IMG/VR virus record: IMGVR_UViG_3300043775_002839 | Span: 1-64,000 of that record | Source: a virus | Length of the DNA stretch: 64,000 bases | Direction: 5' to 3' (one strand) | In this document: piece after piece, positions 34,271-42,295 of the stretch | Layout: the number at the start of each line of letters is the position of its first letter | How positions within the stretch are numbered: the first letter of the stretch is position 1 | Program-made: the position numbers and the translations under genes | The notes under the pieces: generated by a model | Told to the model about the DNA's origin: nothing | The model's input: only the letters and a program-made list of their open reading frames with translations | Database searches by the model: none

Positions 34271-34358
34271 AAAAATCTAAATAAGAACCCCTCCTCAGGA
34301 TAGAATCGGAGGACCGACTCACACGAGTTTAACCTGTCAGTAATGACAGGTTTTTTTA
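34271..34358 (+). ncRNA. Candidate ~85-nt small RNA with own promoter motif and terminator
   Basis: Lies between a promoter-like motif and a terminator, with no ORF. A CCTCC/GGAGG stem (34290-34294 with 34308-34312) precedes GGACCGACTCACACGAG, which echoes the segment after nrdA. The compact promoter, stem and terminator layout is that of an independent small RNA. Expression is untested. Confidence 0.5.
34331..34358 (+). terminator. Intrinsic terminator upstream of gene 45
   Basis: AACCTGTCA (34331-34339) and TGACAGGTT (34344-34352) form a 9-bp stem with a GTAA loop and a T7 tail. Confidence 0.93.
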
Positions 34359-34413
34359 TGTGAAACAAAACCCCTTTTTTGTCTATAATATTAAAATAAT
34401 TTAAACACTAAAT

Positions 34414-35169
34414 ATGAAAATTAAAATTGACAAAGTAGACCAAAACAATTTCATCGGTTTTGTGAATAGACTTAAGGTTATCGATACCTTTATCTACTTT
34501 AAAATCAAGGATGAAGTGGTACAGGCATCTGCCTATCTTCCACAAAGAGATGCTGTAAAACATCACAGAATTCCAGTGTCGCAAGTATTCCAATTGGAAG
34601 ACGGCGCTATTAACACATCAAAAGAATTAAAAATTGCTTTCTTTGATGCTGGTCGTTTAACTGACGCATTTAAACAATTTGAATTTGGAAACATCCAAGC
34701 TGAAATTGAATTTGTAGAAAATGACGAGGATTTTGTAGCAACTGAGTTCCGTATTTTCAACAATGAATTGGAAATTAAACTTGCATGTTCTGAGCCTTCA
34801 TTAGGTTATAAAGACCTTACAGATGCTCAAATTGCAGGAATCTTTAATATTGACGCAGCAAACTATGTATTTGACATGGATTATACTGCAACTTCAAAAG
34901 TTCGTTCTCTTTTTGGATTGGACAAAGAAGAAACTTTCACGATCTCAACTAATGCAGAAGGTGTCCGAATGAAAGGTAAAACTTACAACTACCTTGTGAC
35001 TGATTCATTCCAAGGAACCAATCCTGGAAATGTAACTCTTTTCAAAAAATATTTAAACCTATTAGACAAAGAAGATTATTCAGCAAATGTTATGGATAAC
35101 AGAGTAGTATTACGCTCAAAAGATTCAGAAACATTACTAACTATCGCTACTTGCCAAACTGCTGAATAA
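34414..35169 (+). CDS. 45: Sliding clamp gp45
   Basis: 251 residues (T4 gp45 is 228). Duplicated clamp-type domains: VNRLKVIDTFIYFKIKDEVVQASAYLPQRDAVKHHRIPVSQVF in the first, and YVFDMDYTATSKVRSLFGLDKEETFTISTNAEGVRMKGKTYNYLV in the second. The trimeric ring tethers gp43 and also activates late transcription with gp55 and gp33. It is directly upstream of the second polymerase half, with 3 bases between. A TCTATAATA element lies 32 bases upstream. Confidence 0.82.
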   Translation: MKIKIDKVDQNNFIGFVNRLKVIDTFIYFKIKDEVVQASAYLPQRDAVKHHRIPVSQVFQLEDGAINTSKELKIAFFDAGRLTDAFKQFEFGNIQAEIEFVENDEDFVATEFRIFNNELEIKLACSEPSLGYKDLTDAQIAGIFNIDAANYVFDMDYTATSKVRSLFGLDKEETFTISTNAEGVRMKGKTYNYLVTDSFQGTNPGNVTLFKKYLNLLDKEDYSANVMDNRVVLRSKDSETLLTIATCQTAE

Positions 35170-35172
35170 TTT

Positions 35173-36369
35173 ATGACAATCGAAGAATTAATACTAAAAC
35201 CAGAAGGTGAGTTATCACAAGATGAAATTAAAATATTGGTTGAGCATTATTCTATGTTGTCAGCAAAGTTCGGTGCCTATGAGCAAGCAGTAAAAGTAAT
35301 GCTTAACTCAATCTATGGTGCATTCGGTAATAAATGGTTTCACTTTTTTAATATAGACATCGCAGAATCTATTACCTTACAGGGACAGTCTGCGATTCTA
35401 TATTCTGAGAAGATACTAAATAAGTACTTTCAAGAGTTCTGGACTAAAGACAAGGCAGTTCATGAGTTTTTTAACATCGGAGTTAAGAGCAAATTGGTGC
35501 GACCTTCAGTAGTCTATATTGATACCGATTCTTGTTATGTACAGTTTGAAGAGATGTATGAATCTATCGAATGGCTTGGAGACAAGTTATCGATTGACCA
35601 ATTCATTATGAAATTGTATAACTTTAGACTTAAGGATTATATCTTTAAGTGTATGGAGAAATATGCCGAAGCCACTAATACTGAAAACTTCCTCCAGTTT
35701 GAATTGGAAACGATTGCATACTCTGGAATTTGGTTAGCTAAGAAAAAATACCTGCAGAATATTGCATGGGAAGATAAAATCGGAATCGAAGAACGTTACC
35801 CTTCGCTTAAGAAAGTGAAAACCATCGGATTTGATACAATTCAAAGTTCAACTCCAGCTCTTGCAAGAAAGCAATTAACTGAGATACTTAAACTGATTCT
35901 TTCAGAAAAACCTACTGCTTCTCTATTAAAGAGACTTGTAGACCATTTGAAACAATGTAAAAAAGAATTTCAGCTGGCAAGTGTTGATGAGATATGTTTT
36001 AATAAAAGAACTAACAATATTGAAAAATATATTGTAGATGATACTGTAGAATTTCAATATGGTTTAAAATGTCCGCCAAACGTTAAAGCTGCTGGTTTTT
36101 ATAATTTCTTAATGAATCAAAATCCAAAGCACAAGAACAAATATAAGATGATTGGTAATGGTGAAAAGTTAAAACTATACCACTGTAAACATGGAACTTG
36201 CGAAATATTTGCATACCAACCAGGATCTCATCCCTATGAAATCGCTCCTCAAGTTGACTATGAAACACAATTTGAAAAGAGTGTTATAGACCCATTGAAC
36301 CGGGTTCTTACTGCAGTTGGTTTACACACATTAAATAGAAACTTAATTTATTCAACCTCATTATTTTAA
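35173..36369 (+). CDS. 43B: DNA polymerase gp43, C-terminal half (motifs B and C)
   Basis: 398 residues. Motif B KVMLNSIYGAFGN and motif C YIDTDSCYV are intact, with a thumb domain after them. The first ~35 residues (MTIEELILKPEGELSQDEIKILVEHY) are an added helical leader that replaces continuity with the fingers of 43A. The C-terminus STSLF resembles clamp-binding tails. It needs 43A (29195) for catalysis because motif A lies there. The start follows the gp45 stop by three bases. Confidence 0.9.
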   Translation: MTIEELILKPEGELSQDEIKILVEHYSMLSAKFGAYEQAVKVMLNSIYGAFGNKWFHFFNIDIAESITLQGQSAILYSEKILNKYFQEFWTKDKAVHEFFNIGVKSKLVRPSVVYIDTDSCYVQFEEMYESIEWLGDKLSIDQFIMKLYNFRLKDYIFKCMEKYAEATNTENFLQFELETIAYSGIWLAKKKYLQNIAWEDKIGIEERYPSLKKVKTIGFDTIQSSTPALARKQLTEILKLILSEKPTASLLKRLVDHLKQCKKEFQLASVDEICFNKRTNNIEKYIVDDTVEFQYGLKCPPNVKAAGFYNFLMNQNPKHKNKYKMIGNGEKLKLYHCKHGTCEIFAYQPGSHPYEIAPQVDYETQFEKSVIDPLNRVLTAVGLHTLNRNLIYSTSLF

Positions 36370-36371
36370 AT

Positions 36372-36563
36372 ATGGATATAGATATCGAAGACTTAACCCA
36401 AGACCAAAAAGAATATGTCAATCAGTACAGGAGAATTAATTCTAGACTAGAATCTCTTATGAAACAAATGTCAATAATACAAAACGAGACCAAAGGTCTA
36501 ATAGAGGAACTTGAAGACCTCCGAAAAAAAGAAACAAAACAATATAAAAATGGCAAAAAATAG
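36372..36563 (+). CDS. Small coiled-coil protein, unknown
   Basis: 63 residues, a single charged coiled coil (RRINSRLESLMKQMSIIQNETKGLIEELEDLRKKE) with a basic tail. It is two bases after 43B and overlaps the uvsX start by 14 bases, so it is co-translated. An accessory or assembly role for its neighbours is possible; no family recognised. Confidence 0.55.
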   Translation: MDIDIEDLTQDQKEYVNQYRRINSRLESLMKQMSIIQNETKGLIEELEDLRKKETKQYKNGKK

Positions 36564-37509
36564 ATTTACATTTGACGATTTAAACGCAGAACTTGCGGGA
36601 TTAAACCCATTAGGTTCTGTTATGGATAAATCAGACTTCTCTGAAGTTACTGAATGGATTCATACCGGAAACTATCACTTAAATGCATGCCTTTCTGGAG
36701 ATTTATTCGGCGGCTGGCCAAACAACAGGTCTTGTTCGATTGCTGGACCATCAGGAACAGGTAAAACTTTCTTGACACTGAATTCAGTTCGAGAGGCAAT
36801 TAACATGGGTTACTATGTAATCTATTATGATTCAGAGGCTGCAGTTGACAAGGACCAGATGGTAAAATTTGGTATTGATGTAACTAAAGTAAACTATCAA
36901 CCTGTAAATACAGTGCAGGCATTTAGAACTTCAGTAACTTCAATTACTCAGAAAATGCAAGAGGTTAAAAGAAAGGGTGGAGAGATTCAAAAGATTATGA
37001 TTATCTTAGATAGTGCCGGTAACCTTGCAACACAAAAAGAAATCGATGATGCTGCAACTGGAAGTGAGAAGGCAGATATGACACGTTCTAAAATGTTAAA
37101 GTCAATCTTTAGAATTATCATGACGCCATTGGCTGACCTAAAAATTCCTTTCCTATTTACAAATCATACATACCAAACACAAGACTTTATATCACGTCAA
37201 GTTGCCGGAGGTGGTTGTTTAATTGCAGGTTCTAAAATTAGAATGTCAGATGATTCTTTAAAAGCTATAGAAGATATTAAAGAAGGAGACTTAATTAAAA
37301 CATTGCTAGGCGATAAAGAAATAGAAAATACTTGGACATTTAATAAAAAAACATATCAAATAGAGTTTGAAGATGGTAGCATAATTGAATGCTCGGAAGA
37401 CCATAGATTTTTTATAGGAGATGTAAATGATGACCCTCTAGATAATAAAAATTGGATATTTGCTAAAGATTTGGTAAAAAATAACGAAGTATCTAGATAT
37501 ATATTATAG
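36550..37509 (+). CDS. uvsX-N: UvsX recombinase N-terminal part fused to N-intein
   Basis: 319 residues from ATG 36550; an in-frame ATG at 36511 lies inside the preceding gene and gives a non-UvsX leader. Residues 1-222 are RecA-type UvsX with Walker A GPSGTGKT and MIILDSAGNL, ending ...RQVAGGG. At Cys223 (37216) an intein begins: block A CLIAGSKIRMSDDSLKAIED and block B GSIIECSEDH with the catalytic-type His. The 97-residue IntN ends at a TAG. Splicing with the piece at 38493 would rebuild UvsX at the GGG/TGP site, matching T4 UvsX GGGTGP. Confidence 0.9.
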   Translation: MAKNRFTFDDLNAELAGLNPLGSVMDKSDFSEVTEWIHTGNYHLNACLSGDLFGGWPNNRSCSIAGPSGTGKTFLTLNSVREAINMGYYVIYYDSEAAVDKDQMVKFGIDVTKVNYQPVNTVQAFRTSVTSITQKMQEVKRKGGEIQKIMIILDSAGNLATQKEIDDAATGSEKADMTRSKMLKSIFRIIMTPLADLKIPFLFTNHTYQTQDFISRQVAGGGCLIAGSKIRMSDDSLKAIEDIKEGDLIKTLLGDKEIENTWTFNKKTYQIEFEDGSIIECSEDHRFFIGDVNDDPLDNKNWIFAKDLVKNNEVSRYIL

Positions 37510-37528
37510 GAGGTGGTATACCACCTCC
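37509..37528. repeat. Perfect 20-bp palindrome after the N-intein stop
   Basis: The palindrome starts with the last base of the IntN stop codon and reads GGAGGTGG followed by its exact reverse complement joined through TATA. As RNA it is a strong hairpin just upstream of the endonuclease gene at 37553. It could limit read-through, protect the mRNA, or hide the GGAGG it contains. Confidence 0.85.
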
Positions 37529-37552
37529 CTTAATTTAAAAAATATCTTAAAA

Positions 37553-38545
37553 ATGCCAGTACTTAAAGAATATATCAATCCGGATTTAATAGAATTTAAA
37601 AATCTATTAATTAAACACTATCCAGATTTAAACGCTGACAATGCACAGTATATTTTAGAACTTTATTCTTTTGTTTATACCGATAAAATAAAAGGAATGG
37701 TGGATTTTAATTCTAAATGCCAATTATTTTTTAAACAATTTAGAAATGGAAAATCACACTCTTTTTTATCAAAAGAATATTGGATATCAATGGGACATTC
37801 AATAGAATATGCAAGTAAGAAAGTAAGCGAAAGTCAGAAAATTAACAGTCCTCTAAATAAAGAACATTGGTTAAAAAAAGGATTTAGTGAAAATGATGCG
37901 ATTATTAAAATAAAAGAAATTCAATCAAATAGGAGCAATCTTAGATATGAAAAGTATACCAAAGAAGAAATTTCAAGACAAAGCACATGGTCTATAGATT
38001 ATTGGATTAATAAAGGATTCTCAAAGGAAGATGCTATAAAAAAAGTCCATGAAAAAAATTATTCATGTAGAGAATTTTGGAATAGTGATGATGAATATAA
38101 TGAGATTAAAAAAATAATATCTAAAAAAACTTCAGATTTTATTAAAAACAATCCAGAGATTTATAAATCTTTTTTTGGAAGTATTTCTAAGGAAGAAATT
38201 TCATTTTTTAAAGACATTTCAACACATATTAATAATATTAAACATATAGAATTCATTGTCAATATAAAAAAATCTAAAGAACTAGAACAAGGAATAATAA
38301 AATACGATGGTTATTTTAAAGATGATGATTCATTAATTCTAATAGAGTATGATGGATTGTATTGGCATAAACAAGACTATGACGAGATAAAGGATAAAAT
38401 ATGTTTAGAAACAAGAAATGATGTTAATGGTATAATAAGAATAAGTTGCGATGCTTATAAAAATAATAATAAAATAATCAATTTAATACAAGATGCAATT
38501 AGAAAAATTAAAAATAAAGAATGTAACAGAGTTAAAATCTACTAA
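37553..38545 (+). CDS. Free-standing Vsr-like homing endonuclease inside fractured uvsX
   Basis: 330 residues. Three imperfect repeats of the form W..(M/K)G.S...A..K(V/I) (around residues 80, 103 and 144) look like DNA-binding modules. The C-terminal domain KYDGYFKDDDSLILIEYDGLYWHKQDYDEIKDK...C matches Vsr/EDxHD-type nucleases found in the breaks of intein-fractured phage genes. The gene is very AT-rich compared with uvsX. Its last 53 bases overlap, in another frame, the start of the C-intein gene. Confidence 0.8.
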   Translation: MPVLKEYINPDLIEFKNLLIKHYPDLNADNAQYILELYSFVYTDKIKGMVDFNSKCQLFFKQFRNGKSHSFLSKEYWISMGHSIEYASKKVSESQKINSPLNKEHWLKKGFSENDAIIKIKEIQSNRSNLRYEKYTKEEISRQSTWSIDYWINKGFSKEDAIKKVHEKNYSCREFWNSDDEYNEIKKIISKKTSDFIKNNPEIYKSFFGSISKEEISFFKDISTHINNIKHIEFIVNIKKSKELEQGIIKYDGYFKDDDSLILIEYDGLYWHKQDYDEIKDKICLETRNDVNGIIRISCDAYKNNNKIINLIQDAIRKIKNKECNRVKIY

Positions 38546-39065
38546 AGTATATGACCTTACTGTAGAAGACGCTCAGCATTACATCTCAGAAAATGGAGTG
38601 ATTAATCACAACACAGGACCTGAATACGCCGCTTCAATAGTTCTTATGTTAAATAAGGCGCAATTAAAGGATGGTGATAAAAAAGTTGGTATCGTTGTAA
38701 CCGCCAAGCCTGACAAGAATCGTTTCGCAAAACCCCACCCAATTAAATTCCACCTTGACTTTACTAAAGGTATGAATCCTTATGTTGGATTAGAACAATA
38801 TGCAACATGGGATATTTGTGGAATCACAAGAGGTTCTATTGAGAAAGGTGTTAAAACTCCTAAATCAACTGCAAGAGGATGGATTTGTAAACATCTTGAT
38901 GAGACTGTTTCTAATGCAGAATTCTTTACTGAAAAGGTATTTACAAGAGAGGTACTTGAACAAATTAATGAGCACCTTAAGCCAATTTTTAATTATAATA
39001 CTTCGGCTGAAACTCTTAATAATGAAATTGGAGACTTATTAAACGAGGACTTAGATACTGAATAA
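38493..39065 (+). CDS. uvsX-C: C-intein fused to UvsX C-terminal part
   Basis: 190 residues. Residues 1-40 are the C-intein with block F VYDLTVEDAQHYISENG and block G VINHN. Residue 41 is Thr (38613), a competent +1 nucleophile. The C-extein TGPEYAASIVLMLNKAQ... is the C-terminal half of UvsX with an acidic tail. Ligation to the 222-residue N-extein gives a 372-residue UvsX, near the T4 size. The start codon lies inside the endonuclease ORF. Confidence 0.9.
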   Translation: MQLEKLKIKNVTELKSTKVYDLTVEDAQHYISENGVINHNTGPEYAASIVLMLNKAQLKDGDKKVGIVVTAKPDKNRFAKPHPIKFHLDFTKGMNPYVGLEQYATWDICGITRGSIEKGVKTPKSTARGWICKHLDETVSNAEFFTEKVFTREVLEQINEHLKPIFNYNTSAETLNNEIGDLLNEDLDTE

Positions 39066-39066
39066 T

Positions 39067-39378
39067 ATGGAAGTGAATCTTAATCGACTAGATGAAGACA
39101 AACTACCCATAAAATATATTTTAGGCATCCATGAACAACTAGAAAGTTTTCCGGATGCCTTTGATATTATACATGTTTATGTTGTCGAAACTATGAAAAA
39201 ACCAGACCGTCCACGAAACAATTTTACAAAACATTCATTGATGACATATCATGCTTGTGGTAATATTGAAAATGCGGAGAAGGGTTTGGAACAGGCAATT
39301 GGACTTGGTTTAATTGAACAAACCAACTCTGAAGATGGAAAAGAATCTTATAAGATATTAATTAACCCATTCCAATAA
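39067..39378 (+). CDS. Small protein between uvsX and gp41, unknown
   Basis: 103 residues, one base after uvsX-C. Helical with a possible winged-helix feel (HSLMTYHACGNIENAEKGLEQAIGLGLIEQ). The position between recombinase and helicase genes hints at a replication accessory or loader role, but it lacks recognisable gp59 features and is half that length. Confidence 0.55.
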   Translation: MEVNLNRLDEDKLPIKYILGIHEQLESFPDAFDIIHVYVVETMKKPDRPRNNFTKHSLMTYHACGNIENAEKGLEQAIGLGLIEQTNSEDGKESYKILINPFQ

Positions 39379-39418
39379 GAAACTTTACCTCAAAAGTGCT
39401 TATAATCTAAAAAAATAT

Positions 39419-40732
39419 ATGAAATTCGGACAAGATTTTGAAAAAATATTCTTTAAGTTATCTTTGGCAAAACCAAAGTACTTAGAAAAAATACATAAAG
39501 GCTTTTATACTTCAGATGAAATAGACACAATGCATTTTTTAGCAACGAAGTTCTATGAGAAATTCCATGAAGCTCCAAAGGCGGATCAGATGAAAATCCT
39601 TTCTCAAAGTCCTAAGTTTAAAGGAAAGGTTGATGAGAATATTATTGAATTGGTTTATAAAACTGACCTATCACAATATGATGAAGAATGGCTAGTTTCT
39701 ACTGCTGAAGCCTGGATTAAATGGAGAACATTCGATACTACTTTAATAGACACTATTGAGTATATTAAGACCACTGAAGTTACTCCAGAGAATGCAGATT
39801 CAATCATCTCAAAAGTTAAAAGTTTAATCAATGACCGAAATTCAATTGTATTTAACTCAGATATTGGACTAGATTTCTTTAATGCTGGCGATCACTACCA
39901 AGAAGGTCGAGCTAAATTTTCGACAGGATATAACTTTTTAGACAGGTTACTTTCTGGCGGTTATGACAAAGATGGTTCATTGATAGTTTATGTTGGAGAA
40001 CAAAATATTGGTAAGTCTATTTTCTTAGCGAATGACGCCGCAAATTTTGTTAAGATGGGAGTTAACACTGCATTTGTTTCTGCGGAAATGGCAGCTCATA
40101 AAGTTCTTAAAAGAATTGGAGCAAACCTACTTACAATTCCAATGAATGAATATGACGCCAAAGCCCAAAATAAAGACCTGATTAAAAGAAAGCTTGAAAA
40201 TGTAGGTGATGGTTTAACACCACCTGGAAATCTTTTTGTAAAACAATTTCCAACTTCTCAAGCAACTGTACCAGATATTGAAGCCTATTTAAAACAAATC
40301 GAAGAGGAACGTAAGATAAAACTAGGAGCCATTGTTATTGACTACATAAATATCCTGGCAAACTATAGAAATCCAAACTCTGAAAATATGTACCTTAAAA
40401 TCAAGCAAATTGCTGAAGATTTACGTGCAATGGGAGTAAGAAATAATTGGTTGATAGTTACTGCAACACAGATTAACCGAAATAATTATAATTCAAGTGA
40501 TATTGGAATGGGAGATGTTGCAGAATCCGCAGGACTTTCGCATACCGCAGATTTAATGCTTGGAATTATTCAAGATGATATTATGCGAGCATCATTTGAA
40601 TACTGGCTTAAAGTCTTAAAAATTAGAGATGGTGAAGGTAAAGGTGTTAAATGCCGACTAGATATTAACTATCAATACATGAGACTTACTGAAACTGATG
40701 ACGTTACAAATTCAAACATACACAACTTATAA
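39419..40732 (+). CDS. 41: Replicative DNA helicase gp41
   Basis: 437 residues (T4 gp41 is 475). DnaB/RecA-type core: Walker A VGEQNIGKSIF, SAEMAAHKVLKRIGANLL, the Walker B-type strand LGAIVIDYINIL, and VTATQINRNNY before a sensor segment DVAESAGLSHTADLMLGI. Hexameric 5'-3' helicase for the fork, partner of the gp61 primase at 6.4 kb. A TTATAAT element lies about 18 bases ahead of the ATG. Confidence 0.88.
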   Translation: MKFGQDFEKIFFKLSLAKPKYLEKIHKGFYTSDEIDTMHFLATKFYEKFHEAPKADQMKILSQSPKFKGKVDENIIELVYKTDLSQYDEEWLVSTAEAWIKWRTFDTTLIDTIEYIKTTEVTPENADSIISKVKSLINDRNSIVFNSDIGLDFFNAGDHYQEGRAKFSTGYNFLDRLLSGGYDKDGSLIVYVGEQNIGKSIFLANDAANFVKMGVNTAFVSAEMAAHKVLKRIGANLLTIPMNEYDAKAQNKDLIKRKLENVGDGLTPPGNLFVKQFPTSQATVPDIEAYLKQIEEERKIKLGAIVIDYINILANYRNPNSENMYLKIKQIAEDLRAMGVRNNWLIVTATQINRNNYNSSDIGMGDVAESAGLSHTADLMLGIIQDDIMRASFEYWLKVLKIRDGEGKGVKCRLDINYQYMRLTETDDVTNSNIHNL

Positions 40733-40734
40733 AC

Positions 40735-41178
40735 ATGAGAACACAAAGAGATAAAATATTCGACAATACATTTACTGAGAGTGAATATGAATTAGACAGT
40801 TCATTTTCTTTTGAAATTGCTCCAAGCTACCTAGACAATCGAGACGAAGAGGACAAAATTGAAACGCAAATCATAATCACAAAGATTCATGAACTAATTG
40901 AATCTTCAAGATTTAAACACTTCAATAGCATTAACGAATTTAATGAGACTGTTAAATTAAAAAAGAATGAAATTAACGAAATCTATGAATTTATTTCAGA
41001 CGAGCTCAGACCAAACCATTCAATTATAGAAGTATTTTCAGAATTATGTGATTACTTTAATGTTAATCCAACCAAATTCTACCAGTCACTAGGAAACAAA
41101 TTTAAAGAAGAGCTAATCGAAGTATTAGACAAGAAGACAAACGTACTTAAGAAAAAGCATATAAATAGATTATTCTAA
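40735..41178 (+). CDS. Possible late-transcription coactivator (gp33-like), tentative
   Basis: 147 residues, two bases after gp41 and two before gp47. The C-terminal half (IIEVFSELCDYFNVNPTKFYQSLGNKFKEELIEVLDKKTNVLKK..INRLF) has the helix-helix-hydrophobic-tail order of T4 gp33-type coactivators, which bridge RNA polymerase and gp45. The N-terminal half is acidic. The match is weak and rests on pattern only; a general replication accessory is the alternative. Confidence 0.35.
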   Translation: MRTQRDKIFDNTFTESEYELDSSFSFEIAPSYLDNRDEEDKIETQIIITKIHELIESSRFKHFNSINEFNETVKLKKNEINEIYEFISDELRPNHSIIEVFSELCDYFNVNPTKFYQSLGNKFKEELIEVLDKKTNVLKKKHINRLF

Positions 41179-41180
41179 CT

Positions 41181-42293
41181 ATGATTCAACAAGCAAATTT
41201 AAACAAGCCAGTAAAAAGAATTTGGATTCTAGGTGATATGCACTTAGGAGTCCGTTCAAGTTCTTTGGAATGGTTAGAGATGCAAAAGGATTTTTATGAC
41301 AACCAATTTATTCCGACTCTATTAGAAAACTATGAAGATGGAGATATTTTGGTTCAAGTTGGAGATGCTTTCGATAATAGACAAAGTGTAAACATTAGAG
41401 TCCTACATTATGCAATCGATCTTTTTGAAAGACTTGGAAATATTCTACCGACTCACGTAATCTGCGGAAACCACGATATCTGGGCAAAAAAGAGCAATGA
41501 TGTAAGTTCTATTGATGCACTTAAATGGATTCCAAATGTAAGTATCTACAAAGAACCCCAAACATTCAATTGGGGTGGACGAGAAATCCTATTAATGCCA
41601 TGGAGACGGGACGTAGAACATGAAGTAGAAACTTTAGATGCATTCCCAAACGCTGAAATTGTATTTTGCCATTCAGAAGTTCGAGGTATTAAATTAAATA
41701 AGAAGGTTGACAATCACCACGGAACCGATTCAACTACTTATGACCGATTTACTGCAGTTTATTCAGGACATATTCATTATAGACAGAGACGCGGACAACT
41801 GAGAATGGTTGGTACGCCTTATGAATTGACCCGATCTGATATGGACAACACTAAAGGATTTGATCTGGTTAATTTAGAAGACATGCAGGAGACCTTCTTT
41901 GAGAATACAATATCACCAAAGTTTGTTAAATTTAATCTAACCAATCTTTATAATACACCTCTTGGAGAATTTAAAGATGCCATTAGAAATAATTTTGTAG
42001 ACCTTTATGTCCCATCAAATATTGCAACAACATCTGCTCTTTCAAGACTAATTAATAAAGTACAAACAATAAGTAGAAAAATTGACCCCAATATCTACGA
42101 ACAGGACACATTCTTAGACGAGGATTCATACGACATGGACCAAATTGAGGACCTATACAAAAATTATAATATCTTACATCTTTGTAATATCTATGTCGAT
42201 AATACTGGACATGCCGAAGATGTTAAAACACAAATCAAGGATCGTTTAAAGAAACTTCACGATTTTTACGCATATAATAATCAAATGGATTAA
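41181..42293 (+). CDS. 47: Recombination nuclease subunit gp47 (SbcD/Mre11-like)
   Basis: 370 residues. Metallophosphoesterase motifs: ILGDMHLGVR, VGDAFDNRQS, ICGNHDIW, FCHSEVRG and YSGHIHYRQ. With gp46 it resects DNA ends and restarts forks. Adjacent to gp46 as in T4. Confidence 0.9.
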   Translation: MIQQANLNKPVKRIWILGDMHLGVRSSSLEWLEMQKDFYDNQFIPTLLENYEDGDILVQVGDAFDNRQSVNIRVLHYAIDLFERLGNILPTHVICGNHDIWAKKSNDVSSIDALKWIPNVSIYKEPQTFNWGGREILLMPWRRDVEHEVETLDAFPNAEIVFCHSEVRGIKLNKKVDNHHGTDSTTYDRFTAVYSGHIHYRQRRGQLRMVGTPYELTRSDMDNTKGFDLVNLEDMQETFFENTISPKFVKFNLTNLYNTPLGEFKDAIRNNFVDLYVPSNIATTSALSRLINKVQTISRKIDPNIYEQDTFLDEDSYDMDQIEDLYKNYNILHLCNIYVDNTGHAEDVKTQIKDRLKKLHDFYAYNNQMD

Positions 42294-42295
42294 AT

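Noticed and set aside
36511-36549. Upstream ATG extending UvsX by 13 residues
   Set aside because: It lies inside the preceding small gene in another frame and encodes a Lys-rich leader. ATG 36550 has a typical A-rich leader and begins MAKNRFTF.
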